Shown here in pieces: positions 8,139 through 15,448 of a DNA stretch of 54,924 nt (the first letter of the stretch is position 1; every line of letters starts with the position of its first letter). The notes below the pieces were generated by a model that did not search any database, had not been told where the DNA came from, and worked only from the letters and a program-made list of their open reading frames with translations. Source of the DNA: Planctomycetota bacterium. Its GTDB lineage: Bacteria > Planctomycetota > Phycisphaerae > Phycisphaerales > UBA1924. Location: assembly GCA_003696675.1 (NCBI GenBank), contig RFGH01000225.1, positions 1 through 54,924 of the forward strand. Reading direction: 5' to 3'. A program made the translations under genes and the position numbers.

Positions 8139-8963
8139 TTACTTGCCGTTGACCGAGATGCTCCTGACGACTTCCGCCAGCGGTCGACCGTCGGCGCCGG
8201 CGTGCCTGAGCTGCTCGGCAAGGTCCATGAACCAGGTCATGACTGACTCGACCGTCAGCGTCGGGGCGGACACGGCGATCGAGCGGCCGCCATCCAACTT
8301 GATGACGACGCGGTCGCGCGGCGTGCGCTGCCGCTGGGTGGTGCGTGCAGCGGACCGGCCCGCCCTGACGGCCTTTGTCTCCGCGACTAGCCGGTCGCGC
8401 GTCAGCCGGCCTTCCAAGACTTCCTGCGCCAGGCGGCGCTGTTCCGCGACATCGCCGATCCTGGCAAGTTCGTAGGCGGTGCTGTACGGAATTCGGCCCG
8501 CTTGCACGTGCTCCAGAATCTCCGGGGCCAGCAGCAGCAGGGACATGACCTTGGACACGGTGGCGGGCGAAGTCCCGACGCGCTTTGCAATCTCCGCCGC
8601 CGGCCGGTTCGTGGCCTTCATCAGCCGGTCATACGCTTTCGCCTTCTCTGCCGGGTTCAGGTCCTCACGGGCGCAGTTCTCGATCAGCTGGAGTTCGATG
8701 ATCTCCGCTTCGCTCAGTTCACCCTCCATGAGGATGGCAGGGATGGCCGTCAGACCTGCCATCGTCGCGGCGCGCCAGCGCCGCTCCCCCGCGATGATCC
8801 GGTAGCGCTCGCCGACTCGGCGCACCGTGATCGGTTGCTGCACGCCAACGACCTTGACAGTCATGGCGAGTCCCAGCAAGGACTGCTCGTCGAAGTGCTC
8901 CCGCACTTGTGGTTCGGGGTCCACCAGGTCGATGGGGAGGTCTTGAACGGTCCGCTTCGGCAT
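8139..8963 (-). CDS. ParB/Spo0J-family protein without a ParA partner
   Basis: The start is ATG 8963 (MPKRTVQDLP), with AAGGAG at ideal spacing; the frame extends to 9269 but has no such site. This gives 274 residues. The N-terminal ParB domain (about 8-100) shows the CTPase signature as IIAGERRWRAA, followed by ENCAREDLNPAEKAKAYDRL. A helix-turn-helix (about 120-150, AEIAKRVGTSPATVSKVMSL) follows, then a linker and a C-terminal segment. ParB proteins bind a centromere-like parS site, load as CTP clamps and act with a ParA ATPase in segregation. No ParA is present in the window, so it may serve as an accessory regulator or use a host ParA. It heads the minus-strand operon down to 4220. Confidence 0.85.
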   Translation of the reverse strand: MPKRTVQDLPIDLVDPEPQVREHFDEQSLLGLAMTVKVVGVQQPITVRRVGERYRIIAGERRWRAATMAGLTAIPAILMEGELSEAEIIELQLIENCAREDLNPAEKAKAYDRLMKATNRPAAEIAKRVGTSPATVSKVMSLLLLAPEILEHVQAGRIPYSTAYELARIGDVAEQRRLAQEVLEGRLTRDRLVAETKAVRAGRSAARTTQRQRTPRDRVVIKLDGGRSIAVSAPTLTVESVMTWFMDLAEQLRHAGADGRPLAEVVRSISVNGK

Positions 8964-8993
8964 AAACGTCTCCTTGCGCCTGCCACTTCCGGG

Positions 8994-9039
8994 GGTGAGA
9001 AGCGCGGGCACGGCACGCGGGCCGTGCCCGGCTCTCACC
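8994..9039. promoter_or_regulatory. large palindrome between parB and the sigma-factor gene
   Basis: GGTGAGA (8994-9000) pairs with TCTCACC (9033-9039), and nested inside GGGCACGGC (9006-9014) pairs perfectly with GCCGTGCCC (9021-9029) around a 6-nt loop. It lies in the divergent region in front of parB. It may be an RNA hairpin in the parB leader, an autoregulatory operator or a partition site; the sequence does not decide. The rest of 8964-9249 shows no gene. Confidence 0.45.
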
Positions 9040-9249
9040 ACCCCTTGGCGGGGGCTCCCGTGACGGGCCTCCCGCCCGCCGCTATCCTTTTGCCGGGGCG
9101 TGTTTCCTGCTGTATGCGCACCCGTGGAACGCCACGGGGAACGCGTTCGCCCCAAGGCAGAGTGCGCGGACGGGCCGGGCGCTCTCGCCGCCAGTTCCGT
9201 TTTTTTTCCTGGAGGCTTCGGCCACTTGGCCCTATCCCGGACCGGTTCG

Positions 9250-9828
9250 ATGCAAGCCGACGATCTCATTCAGCTCGCCAGCCAGGGGGACGCCGATGCG
9301 CTCGAACCTCTTCTCCGCCGCTACCGATCGTGGATGCTCGGAATCGCACGGGCGGAGATCGGCGAGTCGCTGCGGCGCTACGTGGACGACGACGACATTG
9401 TCCAGCACGCTTCCGCGCAGGCCTTCCGATACATCGCGACACTGGACATCACAGAAGATCCCTCGAAGCAGTTCGAGGCATGGTTGTCACAGGTGTTGCG
9501 AAACAGCGTCCGTTACTTCGCCCGCAAGCACCGCAGAAGAATGGAACGCCTGGCGACGAGCGTCATGGAGGTCCATCCGGAGCGCGGACCGACAGCCAGC
9601 GCCGTGGCCCGCGCCACCGAGCGCAGGAGCCGCCTGGAGGACGCGATTGCCGGGCTTCCGGAGGAGTACCGCGTCGTGATCGAGCTGCAACTCAAGGGAC
9701 TCAAGCAGAAGCAGATCGCGGATCGACTGGGCACGACGAAGGCCGCCGTCAACAGTCGTCAAGAGCGAGCGCGACGGCAACTGCGCGAACTGTTGGGGTC
9801 AACGTCGCTCAATCTGCCGTCGGCGTAA
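9250..9828 (+). CDS. ECF-type RNA polymerase sigma factor
   Basis: A 192-residue protein starting at ATG 9250 (MQADDLIQLASQGD), the usual start for the family. The frame is open from 9100 but the extra 50 residues look non-coding; a TTG at 9226 behind GGAGG is an alternative. Region 2 spans about 1-95 with the helix RYVDDDDIVQHASAQAFRYI, and region 4 about 130-190 with EYRVVIELQLKGLKQKQIAD and TTKAAVNSRQERAR as the -35-recognition helix. The divergent core and the direct link to a WD40 Ser/Thr kinase 12 nt downstream place it with the planctomycete ECF groups that are paired with Ser/Thr kinases. No anti-sigma factor is seen, so control by phosphorylation is the likely mode, which is inference from the pairing. 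Confidence 0.85.
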   Translation: MQADDLIQLASQGDADALEPLLRRYRSWMLGIARAEIGESLRRYVDDDDIVQHASAQAFRYIATLDITEDPSKQFEAWLSQVLRNSVRYFARKHRRRMERLATSVMEVHPERGPTASAVARATERRSRLEDAIAGLPEEYRVVIELQLKGLKQKQIADRLGTTKAAVNSRQERARRQLRELLGSTSLNLPSA

Positions 9829-9840
9829 CGGGACCGGGCC

Positions 9841-12800
9841 ATGCGCGACGACGAGCGGTCAAACCGTATCGATCAACTCGTGGACGAGTTCCTTGTTGCC
9901 GGCCTCGGCGAAGACCAGATTGATGGATTCTGCCGTGACCGGCCCGAGTTCAGTCACGATCTTCGCGACGCGTTGCGTGATGCGATTCTCATTCGCGCCG
10001 CACGCCATCGCGCCGAACTGCCGGTGGCTGCTTCGGAAGAAGAATCGACCCAGCACTCCGCTGACGCGAACGCGCGGTCCATCACCCGCCGCATCGGCGT
10101 GTACACGCTCGGCGCTCGCCTTGGCGGCGGGGGATTCGGCGAGGTGTATGAAGCGACCGCCGAGGATTCAGGCGACACGGTTGCCATCAAGCTACTTCGT
10201 TTAGAGCACGGCGAGCGGGCCGACATCGTGCATCGCTTTCGCCGGGAAGCGGCCATACTGACGAGCCTGGGCCATCCGTCCATCGTTCCCGTACATGAAA
10301 TCGGCGAGGCGGACGGGCGTCCCTACATCGTGATGCAGCGAATCCGGGGCCTCGACCTGCACCGCCTGTCGCGCGCCCGACCGATCGACCCCGAACTTGC
10401 CGCGCGGTACATCGCCGACGCAGCCGATGCCTGCGCGTTCGCGCACCAGGCGGGCGTGATCCACCGCGACATCAAGCCTGAAAACATCCTCGTGGAGGAG
10501 TCCGGCCGGGTCGTCCTTTCCGACTTCGGCCTTGCCAAGCAGATCTACTCCAAGACAGAGCTGACGCTCTCGCTCCAGCGACTCGGCACGCCGCACTACA
10601 TGGCGCCTGAGCAGGCGGATCGACGCCTCGGTCCCATCACTGCGCGCTCCGACGTGTACTCGCTCGGCGCCACGCTGTATTTTCTGCTCACCGGTTGCCC
10701 GCCCTTCCCGACGATCGAGGGTCTGGGCCGGGATGCGGCGCTGGAACAGGTCAAGTGGGACGCGCCCGTCCCGCCGTCCAGGCACAACCCTGTCGTCCCG
10801 GCAGACCTCGAAATGATCTGCCTGCAATGTCTGGAGAAGTGGCCCGGCGACCGGCCCGCCGATGCCGCGGCACTCGCGGCGGACCTCCGCAGCTTCATCG
10901 ACGGGCGGCCGGTGTCGGCCAGGCTCCCGGGCCGATTGCGCCGCGCGCGGCGATGGTGCGCACGCCGGCCCTTGGCCACGTCTCTTCTCAGCGTGGCGCT
11001 CGCGGCTCTGCTGGCTGGCTCCGCCGCATCCATTCATTACGCCTCGCGCGCCGTCGCCAGTGAAGCCGAGACGCTGAAGCAGCGCGGCGAGACGGCCAAG
11101 GCGGACCGTGAACGCCAGCGCCGCGAATACCTGGCGGACATGCGCGACGCTCAGGCGGCGCTGCTCCGCGGCGAAACGCCCATCGCCCTTGGCCTGCTGA
11201 GCAAGTATGAAAGCCCTGCGGCCGCTGCGGATGACCCGCGATCCTTTGAATGGCACTACCTGCGGCGGCTGGCGCAAGCGCCATCGCTCGTGCAGGTCGG
11301 CCTCGAGAACGGGAGATGGAACCGGCTGAGTCTGAGCCCCTCGGGCGACCGGATCGCCTCCATCGACCAACGTGGCAACCTGGCTGTCTTTCATCTGCCC
11401 GACGGCGAACCGCTCTTTCGCCACGCGGGACCAGTCAAGGACTGCGCGTTTGCCCCCGACGGCGCAACCATCGTCGCGCTCACGGCTTCCCTGGAGGGTC
11501 GGCTCAGCGTTCTGGACGCAACTACCGGCACGGTTGCGAAGGAGTTCCCCGTGGGCCTGTACGCGACGGCGATGGCGCTGAGCCCCGCCGCCCCGACCTG
11601 CTTCACGGGGGATGCCGGCGGCGGCCTCTGGCTCTGGTCACTGGAGAACGCCGACGTGGTTGATCTTGCCGCCGGCCACAAGCGCGGACCGTTCGATCGC
11701 AGTCTCGACATTCAGCACGGCACCGTGACTGCGGCGGCGTTCTCGCCGGACGGCGACTCGCTGGCCGTCGGGTACGAAAGCGGCGCAACACAGGTCTGGG
11801 ATATCCGCCGTCGTGACATCACGGCCCGCGGACCGGTTCACAACGGTATCGTCACGGGGCTGTCCTTCAGCCCGGACGGCACGCGCATCGCCAGCCAGAG
11901 CTTCGGTCGCTACGTTCCCCAACTTGAGAGCGGCTCGCACGGTGAAGCCCGCGTGTGGAAGGCCGCGACCGGTGAATCACTCGGGGTGATTGTGCCGCAC
12001 CAAGCCATGCTTGCCGAATCTTCCTTTCTCGACGAGCGGCTGAGCGTTCCGTTCGGGCAGCTATCGCCCTGGTTCACGGCCGATGGCCGCGAGCTGGTCA
12101 CTACCGGCCCGCTCGCCGCGCAGCGATGGAATGTCGAAACCGGGCGGCTGACAGGGCAGTACACCGGCGACGGCACAGTGATTCACACTCTGGCAATGTC
12201 AGCCGATGGCCGATACGTCGCCGCGGCCGGCGCTTCCGCTGGTATCCGCGTCTGGCCGACTGACTCCGCCGAGCCAGCCGCCACCCTTCTGTCGGAGGAC
12301 TTCGGCATCCGGGCGCTCTGCGGTGATGGCGCACGCCTGGCGATCGTCCGCGAGAACGGGGCGGGTATGACCGTCGGAGAGCACGGCCAGCTCTACTCCC
12401 GTTCGGAACGACGCGAAGCAGTGGTCTGGGACTTGGAGAAGAACACGCCCATGAGCACCACGAGCCTCCCGACGAACCTCAACAGGATCACGCCGATACC
12501 CGGCGGATTCCTCTGCCGGGACGTAGTCGTCAGAGCGGCGACGGCCCCCGACCTCGCAAAGCGGCTTCGCGGGCTTTCGGATTCATCCGCAATTGCCATG
12601 AGCCCCAACGGACGCTGGATAGCAATTGGGCATGACGATGGTACGGTGCAATTTGTGACTGAAGACGAGGCGACGGCGTGGACTGCTCGGGTGCATCAGG
12701 GCGCAGTTACGGCGCTCGCATTCGCGCCCGATGCAAGCGTGGTCGCCTGCGGCGGGGAAGACCGGCGCATCCATGTACTCGATTGCCGCACGGGCGCCAT

Positions 12801-13134
12801 CGTCGCCAGTCTTCAGGGCCACCGCCGCGAAATCGGAGGTTTGGCGTTCTCGCCGGACGGTCGGCGTCTTGCCAGCAGCAGCGGCCTGCTGCAAGTGGAG
12901 AGCACGCAGCCGGGCGAGGTACGGTTGTGGGACTGGGCCGTTGAACAGTTGTGCCTTGAACTGACGGCCGGGCCTTCCGACGTCTATCCCGGCGTGGCAT
13001 GGAGCGGGGATTCGACGCGGTTGTATGCGGCGGCCAACGCGATGACACCGGGAGAAGTCGCGCCCGGTCGCGTCGTGATGTGGGATTCCGGCGATAGACG
13101 GGCTGCCACGGAAGGAGCAGCACCCTCGCAGTGA
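9841..13134 (+). CDS. membrane Ser/Thr protein kinase with WD40 repeats
   Basis: A 1097-residue transmembrane kinase. Kinase domain about 88-355: glycine loop GGGGFGEV (95-102), lysine in VAIK (114-117), HRDIKPEN (208-215), DFG (228-230) and the APE loop YMAPEQ, all intact. A single membrane helix follows (about 378-400) after an Arg-rich stop-transfer stretch. The extracytoplasmic part (about 400-1097) has a short coiled segment and then WD40 repeats recognisable by FSPDG...LAS or WD endings, for example AAFSPDGDSLAVGYESG and LAFSPDGRRLASSSG, probably two propellers. The first 80 residues form a helical region often seen before such planctomycete kinases. It starts 12 nt after the ECF sigma gene, so the pair forms a signalling unit. 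The ligand of the WD40 part is unknown. Confidence 0.9.
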   Translation: MRDDERSNRIDQLVDEFLVAGLGEDQIDGFCRDRPEFSHDLRDALRDAILIRAARHRAELPVAASEEESTQHSADANARSITRRIGVYTLGARLGGGGFGEVYEATAEDSGDTVAIKLLRLEHGERADIVHRFRREAAILTSLGHPSIVPVHEIGEADGRPYIVMQRIRGLDLHRLSRARPIDPELAARYIADAADACAFAHQAGVIHRDIKPENILVEESGRVVLSDFGLAKQIYSKTELTLSLQRLGTPHYMAPEQADRRLGPITARSDVYSLGATLYFLLTGCPPFPTIEGLGRDAALEQVKWDAPVPPSRHNPVVPADLEMICLQCLEKWPGDRPADAAALAADLRSFIDGRPVSARLPGRLRRARRWCARRPLATSLLSVALAALLAGSAASIHYASRAVASEAETLKQRGETAKADRERQRREYLADMRDAQAALLRGETPIALGLLSKYESPAAAADDPRSFEWHYLRRLAQAPSLVQVGLENGRWNRLSLSPSGDRIASIDQRGNLAVFHLPDGEPLFRHAGPVKDCAFAPDGATIVALTASLEGRLSVLDATTGTVAKEFPVGLYATAMALSPAAPTCFTGDAGGGLWLWSLENADVVDLAAGHKRGPFDRSLDIQHGTVTAAAFSPDGDSLAVGYESGATQVWDIRRRDITARGPVHNGIVTGLSFSPDGTRIASQSFGRYVPQLESGSHGEARVWKAATGESLGVIVPHQAMLAESSFLDERLSVPFGQLSPWFTADGRELVTTGPLAAQRWNVETGRLTGQYTGDGTVIHTLAMSADGRYVAAAGASAGIRVWPTDSAEPAATLLSEDFGIRALCGDGARLAIVRENGAGMTVGEHGQLYSRSERREAVVWDLEKNTPMSTTSLPTNLNRITPIPGGFLCRDVVVRAATAPDLAKRLRGLSDSSAIAMSPNGRWIAIGHDDGTVQFVTEDEATAWTARVHQGAVTALAFAPDASVVACGGEDRRIHVLDCRTGAIVASLQGHRREIGGLAFSPDGRRLASSSGLLQVESTQPGEVRLWDWAVEQLCLELTAGPSDVYPGVAWSGDSTRLYAAANAMTPGEVAPGRVVMWDSGDRRAATEGAAPSQ

Positions 13135-13138
13135 GGGT
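13122..13138. terminator. short hairpin between convergent genes
   Basis: ACCCTC (13122-13127) pairs with GAGGGT (13133-13138) over a 5-nt loop that includes the start of the kinase stop codon. The position between the convergent kinase gene and the gene at 13140-13601 suggests a two-way terminator, but no T-run follows on either strand. Confidence 0.3.
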
Positions 13139-13139
13139 A

Positions 13140-13601
13140 CTACTCCCTGTATCGCGAGCGTCCCTCCTTGCGCGGCGGATCCTCCACGAGTTCGAGTTCG
13201 GGCACCCAACCGGACGACGGCGAGTGCTTCTTGCGTCCTCGCTCGTCGCGCGACATGATGAGGAAACGGCTCCCCTCGCGCTCATCACCTGACCGGCCGG
13301 CGGCGGCAATCAGGATTCCTGGGACGCTGGATACCGGCGAGCGAATCGCAAGCCCCAACTGCCTCAACTCGTGGTTCACCCACGCGGCGGTTTCTCGCTT
13401 CTCCACGAGCGTATCCTGCGGCAATGTGTTGAGGTGGGCATTCAGCACCGGCCCCAGCGCGGACGCGATCTCCGCATGTACAGCCGAGCGGACTCCGCGC
13501 GCGCGTTCCGCGTGCGCCTCAAAACCCCCCGGTCCTGATTCAATCACCTTCCGCACGAGCCGGCGAAGCTCGGCAAGATCATCGGTATCCTTCTCTGTCA
13601 C
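13140..13601 (-). CDS. hypothetical protein, paralogue of the gene at 21782-22276
   Basis: A 153-residue soluble protein with no signal peptide or membrane segment. The family is not recognised. It aligns over its full length with the gene at 21782-22276 on the same element: both begin (M/V)T(E/Q)K, continue with LRR(L/I), share REK or EKRE followed by LRxLGLAIR(S/C)P, then SRFLIMSRDERGRKKHS against GRFMVALVSNDRDRKRTVSS, and end with an ELxxxPxRxEG segment. The central LRQLGLAIRSP and the D-R-x-RK motif look like the conserved core. The short helical N-terminus may be a coiled coil. Two copies on one element, in opposite orientations, suggest a useful, perhaps DNA-linked, accessory role, but no function can be named. 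Confidence 0.65.
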   Translation of the reverse strand: MTEKDTDDLAELRRLVRKVIESGPGGFEAHAERARGVRSAVHAEIASALGPVLNAHLNTLPQDTLVEKRETAAWVNHELRQLGLAIRSPVSSVPGILIAAAGRSGDEREGSRFLIMSRDERGRKKHSPSSGWVPELELVEDPPRKEGRSRYRE

Positions 13602-13752
13602 GGGTTGCCGTTGCTGGTTTCACACGTGGCGTTCACGCCATCCCTTCAACTCAAACACAAGCCGACAGCCGCCGTCAAGCCCTTTCACCGCTACGGGAGG
13701 GGTTGCGGATCGCCCGCATCAATGACATGGCGAGCGTTCAGCCGAGCCCAAC

Positions 13753-13772
13753 TTGTTGGATGCGCCCAACAA
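13753..13772. promoter_or_regulatory. operator-like palindrome, copy A
   Basis: TTGTTGG-ATGCGC-CCAACAA is a perfect 7-bp inverted repeat with a 6-nt centre. Two further copies with the same arms and the same 6-nt spacing lie at 24263-24282 and 24347-24366. This one sits 45 nt upstream of the 67-residue membrane gene at 13817 and behind the gene at 13140-13601. A shared repressor or activator of the element is the likely reader. Confidence 0.55.
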
Positions 13773-13816
13773 ATCGCCGCTTCCGGCGGCGCGATGGCCC
13801 GTGCTACGGTGGAAAC

Positions 13817-14020
13817 ATGACCACGCCCGACCCGCTCCATATCGCCAACGCCGCCCAGCAGATGGCCCGCACCGCGCCGGGCAACGACGCCGTCGTTTTC
13901 GGGCGTGTCGCGATGGTGTGCATGGGCCTGATGGCGGCGGCCTCCGTCGCCCAAGTGTTCCAGTCGCTGCTGCGCGACCTGAACCGGCGCGAGAAGGGTT
14001 CGCAAGGTCGTTGTCGCTGA
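13817..14020 (+). CDS. small membrane protein (67 aa)
   Basis: Starts at ATG 13817 (MTTPDPLHIANAAQQMARTA). A -10-like TACGGT ends 6 nt before the ATG, so the message may be nearly leaderless; GGAAAC in the same place could alternatively act as a weak ribosome site. Residues 28-52 (VVFGRVAMVCMGLMAAASVAQ) form one membrane helix, and the C-terminal 15 residues are strongly basic. The operator-like palindrome copy A lies 45 nt upstream. The family is not recognised. The frame is open further upstream to 13703, but that extension looks non-coding and covers the operator. Confidence 0.5.
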   Translation: MTTPDPLHIANAAQQMARTAPGNDAVVFGRVAMVCMGLMAAASVAQVFQSLLRDLNRREKGSQGRCR

Positions 14021-14053
14021 GCCGTCGCGACGCAGTTATCCACGGGTGTTTAC

Positions 14054-14968
14054 CTAGAACGACGCCTTTATAACGACACCGCAACTTCCATATTGAGCAG
14101 TGCCAGTATAGAGCACATTGTATACGAATGGGTCGGTGTCTGTACGGACACAAACCGGCGTGCTGGTGTCACCATATGTATAGCCGAAGATCAAGCCGCC
14201 ATTATACGTGAGGTGCTGCGGTGGCTCGAGGGCTAGCGCTAACCGAATCGCGATTACTTTGCCGCTGACTGGAAATCCATCATCGATCTTATTGTCAATA
14301 TAATGGAGATCTGCCGGCGCGTAGCCATTGAAGACAGTTCCAGAGGCAGCAGGCCACGCTCGGATGCTACCCAGCGCAAAGCTATGACCAGTGAGTGGCG
14401 GCGGTATTCTGCCTGGATAGGATTCAAACATGACATTTCCGTGTACAATCCACCCCCCCGATGCAGGGCTTCCTGCGAGGCCCATGTATCGAAGTTTCAT
14501 TCCCTCGACCGGTGGTGTTGCAACGCCGGGCATATCCGGCGTACTCGGGGGCACTGCTGTGACAGCCGCTATCGCATAGGGAATCAGCCCTGCTGCGTGC
14601 AAATGATACCAGAAATTAATATGCTCATGTCGTGCTGATATAATGCACACTCCCAAGCCATCGCATCCGGGAGGGTAACCGACGGTGCCATCGCCGTTTC
14701 CGCTTGACAATGCGCTCCACCCAAAGACAGTGGCATTCAAGCAGTCGCCAGGGAGACAATTATACCGATTGCGGAATACATTGGCGGCGCTGTCGAACAA
14801 TTCCACCTGCCGCACTGCAAGGCGCCGCTCTGATGCGGTGATCAAATCAGTTCCCACAAGAACGCCACCGACAATCAGAGCGATTATAACAAGTGCTATT
14901 GCTAACTCGATCAGCGTAAACGCTTCACGTGTCCATCTCAGCACGGCCACTCTCTTTCTGACACACAC
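14054..14968 (-). CDS. type IV pilin-like protein with prepilin cleavage site
   Basis: A 304-residue protein with a class-III signal: REA/FTLIELAIALVIIALI, where cleavage and N-methylation by a prepilin peptidase would occur before Phe, with Glu at +5. Position -1 is Ala instead of the usual Gly. After the hydrophobic helix come GGVLVGTDLITASERR and a globular part with FRNRYNCLPGDCLNATVFGW and GNGDG. This is the layout of a family of large, cysteine-containing prepilin-type proteins. Four of its Cys residues may pair. The start is GTG 14968; GTG codons 8-10 residues further in are alternatives. The region is visibly AT-richer than its neighbours, suggesting separate acquisition. No pilin assembly genes are near, so it would use the host's type IV pilus or type II secretion machinery. 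Confidence 0.75.
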   Translation of the reverse strand: MCVRKRVAVLRWTREAFTLIELAIALVIIALIVGGVLVGTDLITASERRLAVRQVELFDSAANVFRNRYNCLPGDCLNATVFGWSALSSGNGDGTVGYPPGCDGLGVCIISARHEHINFWYHLHAAGLIPYAIAAVTAVPPSTPDMPGVATPPVEGMKLRYMGLAGSPASGGWIVHGNVMFESYPGRIPPPLTGHSFALGSIRAWPAASGTVFNGYAPADLHYIDNKIDDGFPVSGKVIAIRLALALEPPQHLTYNGGLIFGYTYGDTSTPVCVRTDTDPFVYNVLYTGTAQYGSCGVVIKASF

Positions 14969-15010
14969 ACTATCTGACTTACTATGATACCCGCTATATA
15001 ATTGGTTGTG

Positions 15011-15028
15011 TATGACATTTTTATGACA
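15011..15028 (-). promoter_or_regulatory. direct repeat upstream of the pilin gene
   Basis: On the minus strand TGTCATA occurs twice with 4 nt between, a period of 11 bp or one helical turn, 43-60 nt upstream of the GTG at 14968. AT-rich sequence containing TATAG and TATCAT follows towards the gene. The spacing on one face of the helix is typical of an activator site. Confidence 0.35.
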
Positions 15029-15043
15029 CTTCAGACGAGATGA

Positions 15044-15448
15044 TCACCACTCAATCGCATCCACCACTGTCTCCCGCTCACCGGCCTGGAGGCCGGCGCT
15101 GCGGTCCGCTTCGCGTATGAAGGACACACGGTGGCGCGTGATGCCCTCGAACAGGCGCACGGAGGGGCGCACTTCAGCGTTCAGATTGCGGCCCCTGATG
15201 CGGATGGTCTGCCCGCCGATGGTGAGCGTAATGCCCTCCGACGGGTTGTACTCGGCGCGTTCGAGACGCGCGTAGTCCACGGCCACGATGTTGCCGTCCC
15301 GGCGGCGCAGCTCCAGCATCCGCGCGAAATCCCGCACACCGCGCAGCCAGCCGAAGGCACGGCAGTCGGCGCAGTCCGCCTCCGCCTGTTCACTGGCGCG
15401 TGGGCCTGGGTTGCCGATGTAGCGCTCCAGCAGTGTCTCATCGCTCAT
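15044..15448 (-). CDS. hypothetical protein coupled to the relaxase gene (134 aa)
   Basis: Starts at ATG 15448 (MSDETLLERYIGNPGPRASE) with GGGAGGT upstream; it overlaps the last 11 nt of the relaxase gene, so translation is coupled. The N-terminal third contains a CADC pair near 25-28, possibly half of a metal site. The remainder holds TLTIGGQTIRIRGRNLNAEV, which looks like beta strands, and ends in a charged segment. There is no membrane segment or signal peptide. The family is not recognised. The tight link suggests an accessory to the relaxosome. Confidence 0.65.
   Translation of the reverse strand: MSDETLLERYIGNPGPRASEQAEADCADCRAFGWLRGVRDFARMLELRRRDGNIVAVDYARLERAEYNPSEGITLTIGGQTIRIRGRNLNAEVRPSVRLFEGITRHRVSFIREADRSAGLQAGERETVVDAIEW

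Noticed and set aside
14036-14044. DnaA-like box TTATCCACG
   Set aside because: It stands alone between two genes without iterons or an initiator; a similar word at 18261-18269 lies inside coding sequence. Chance occurrences.
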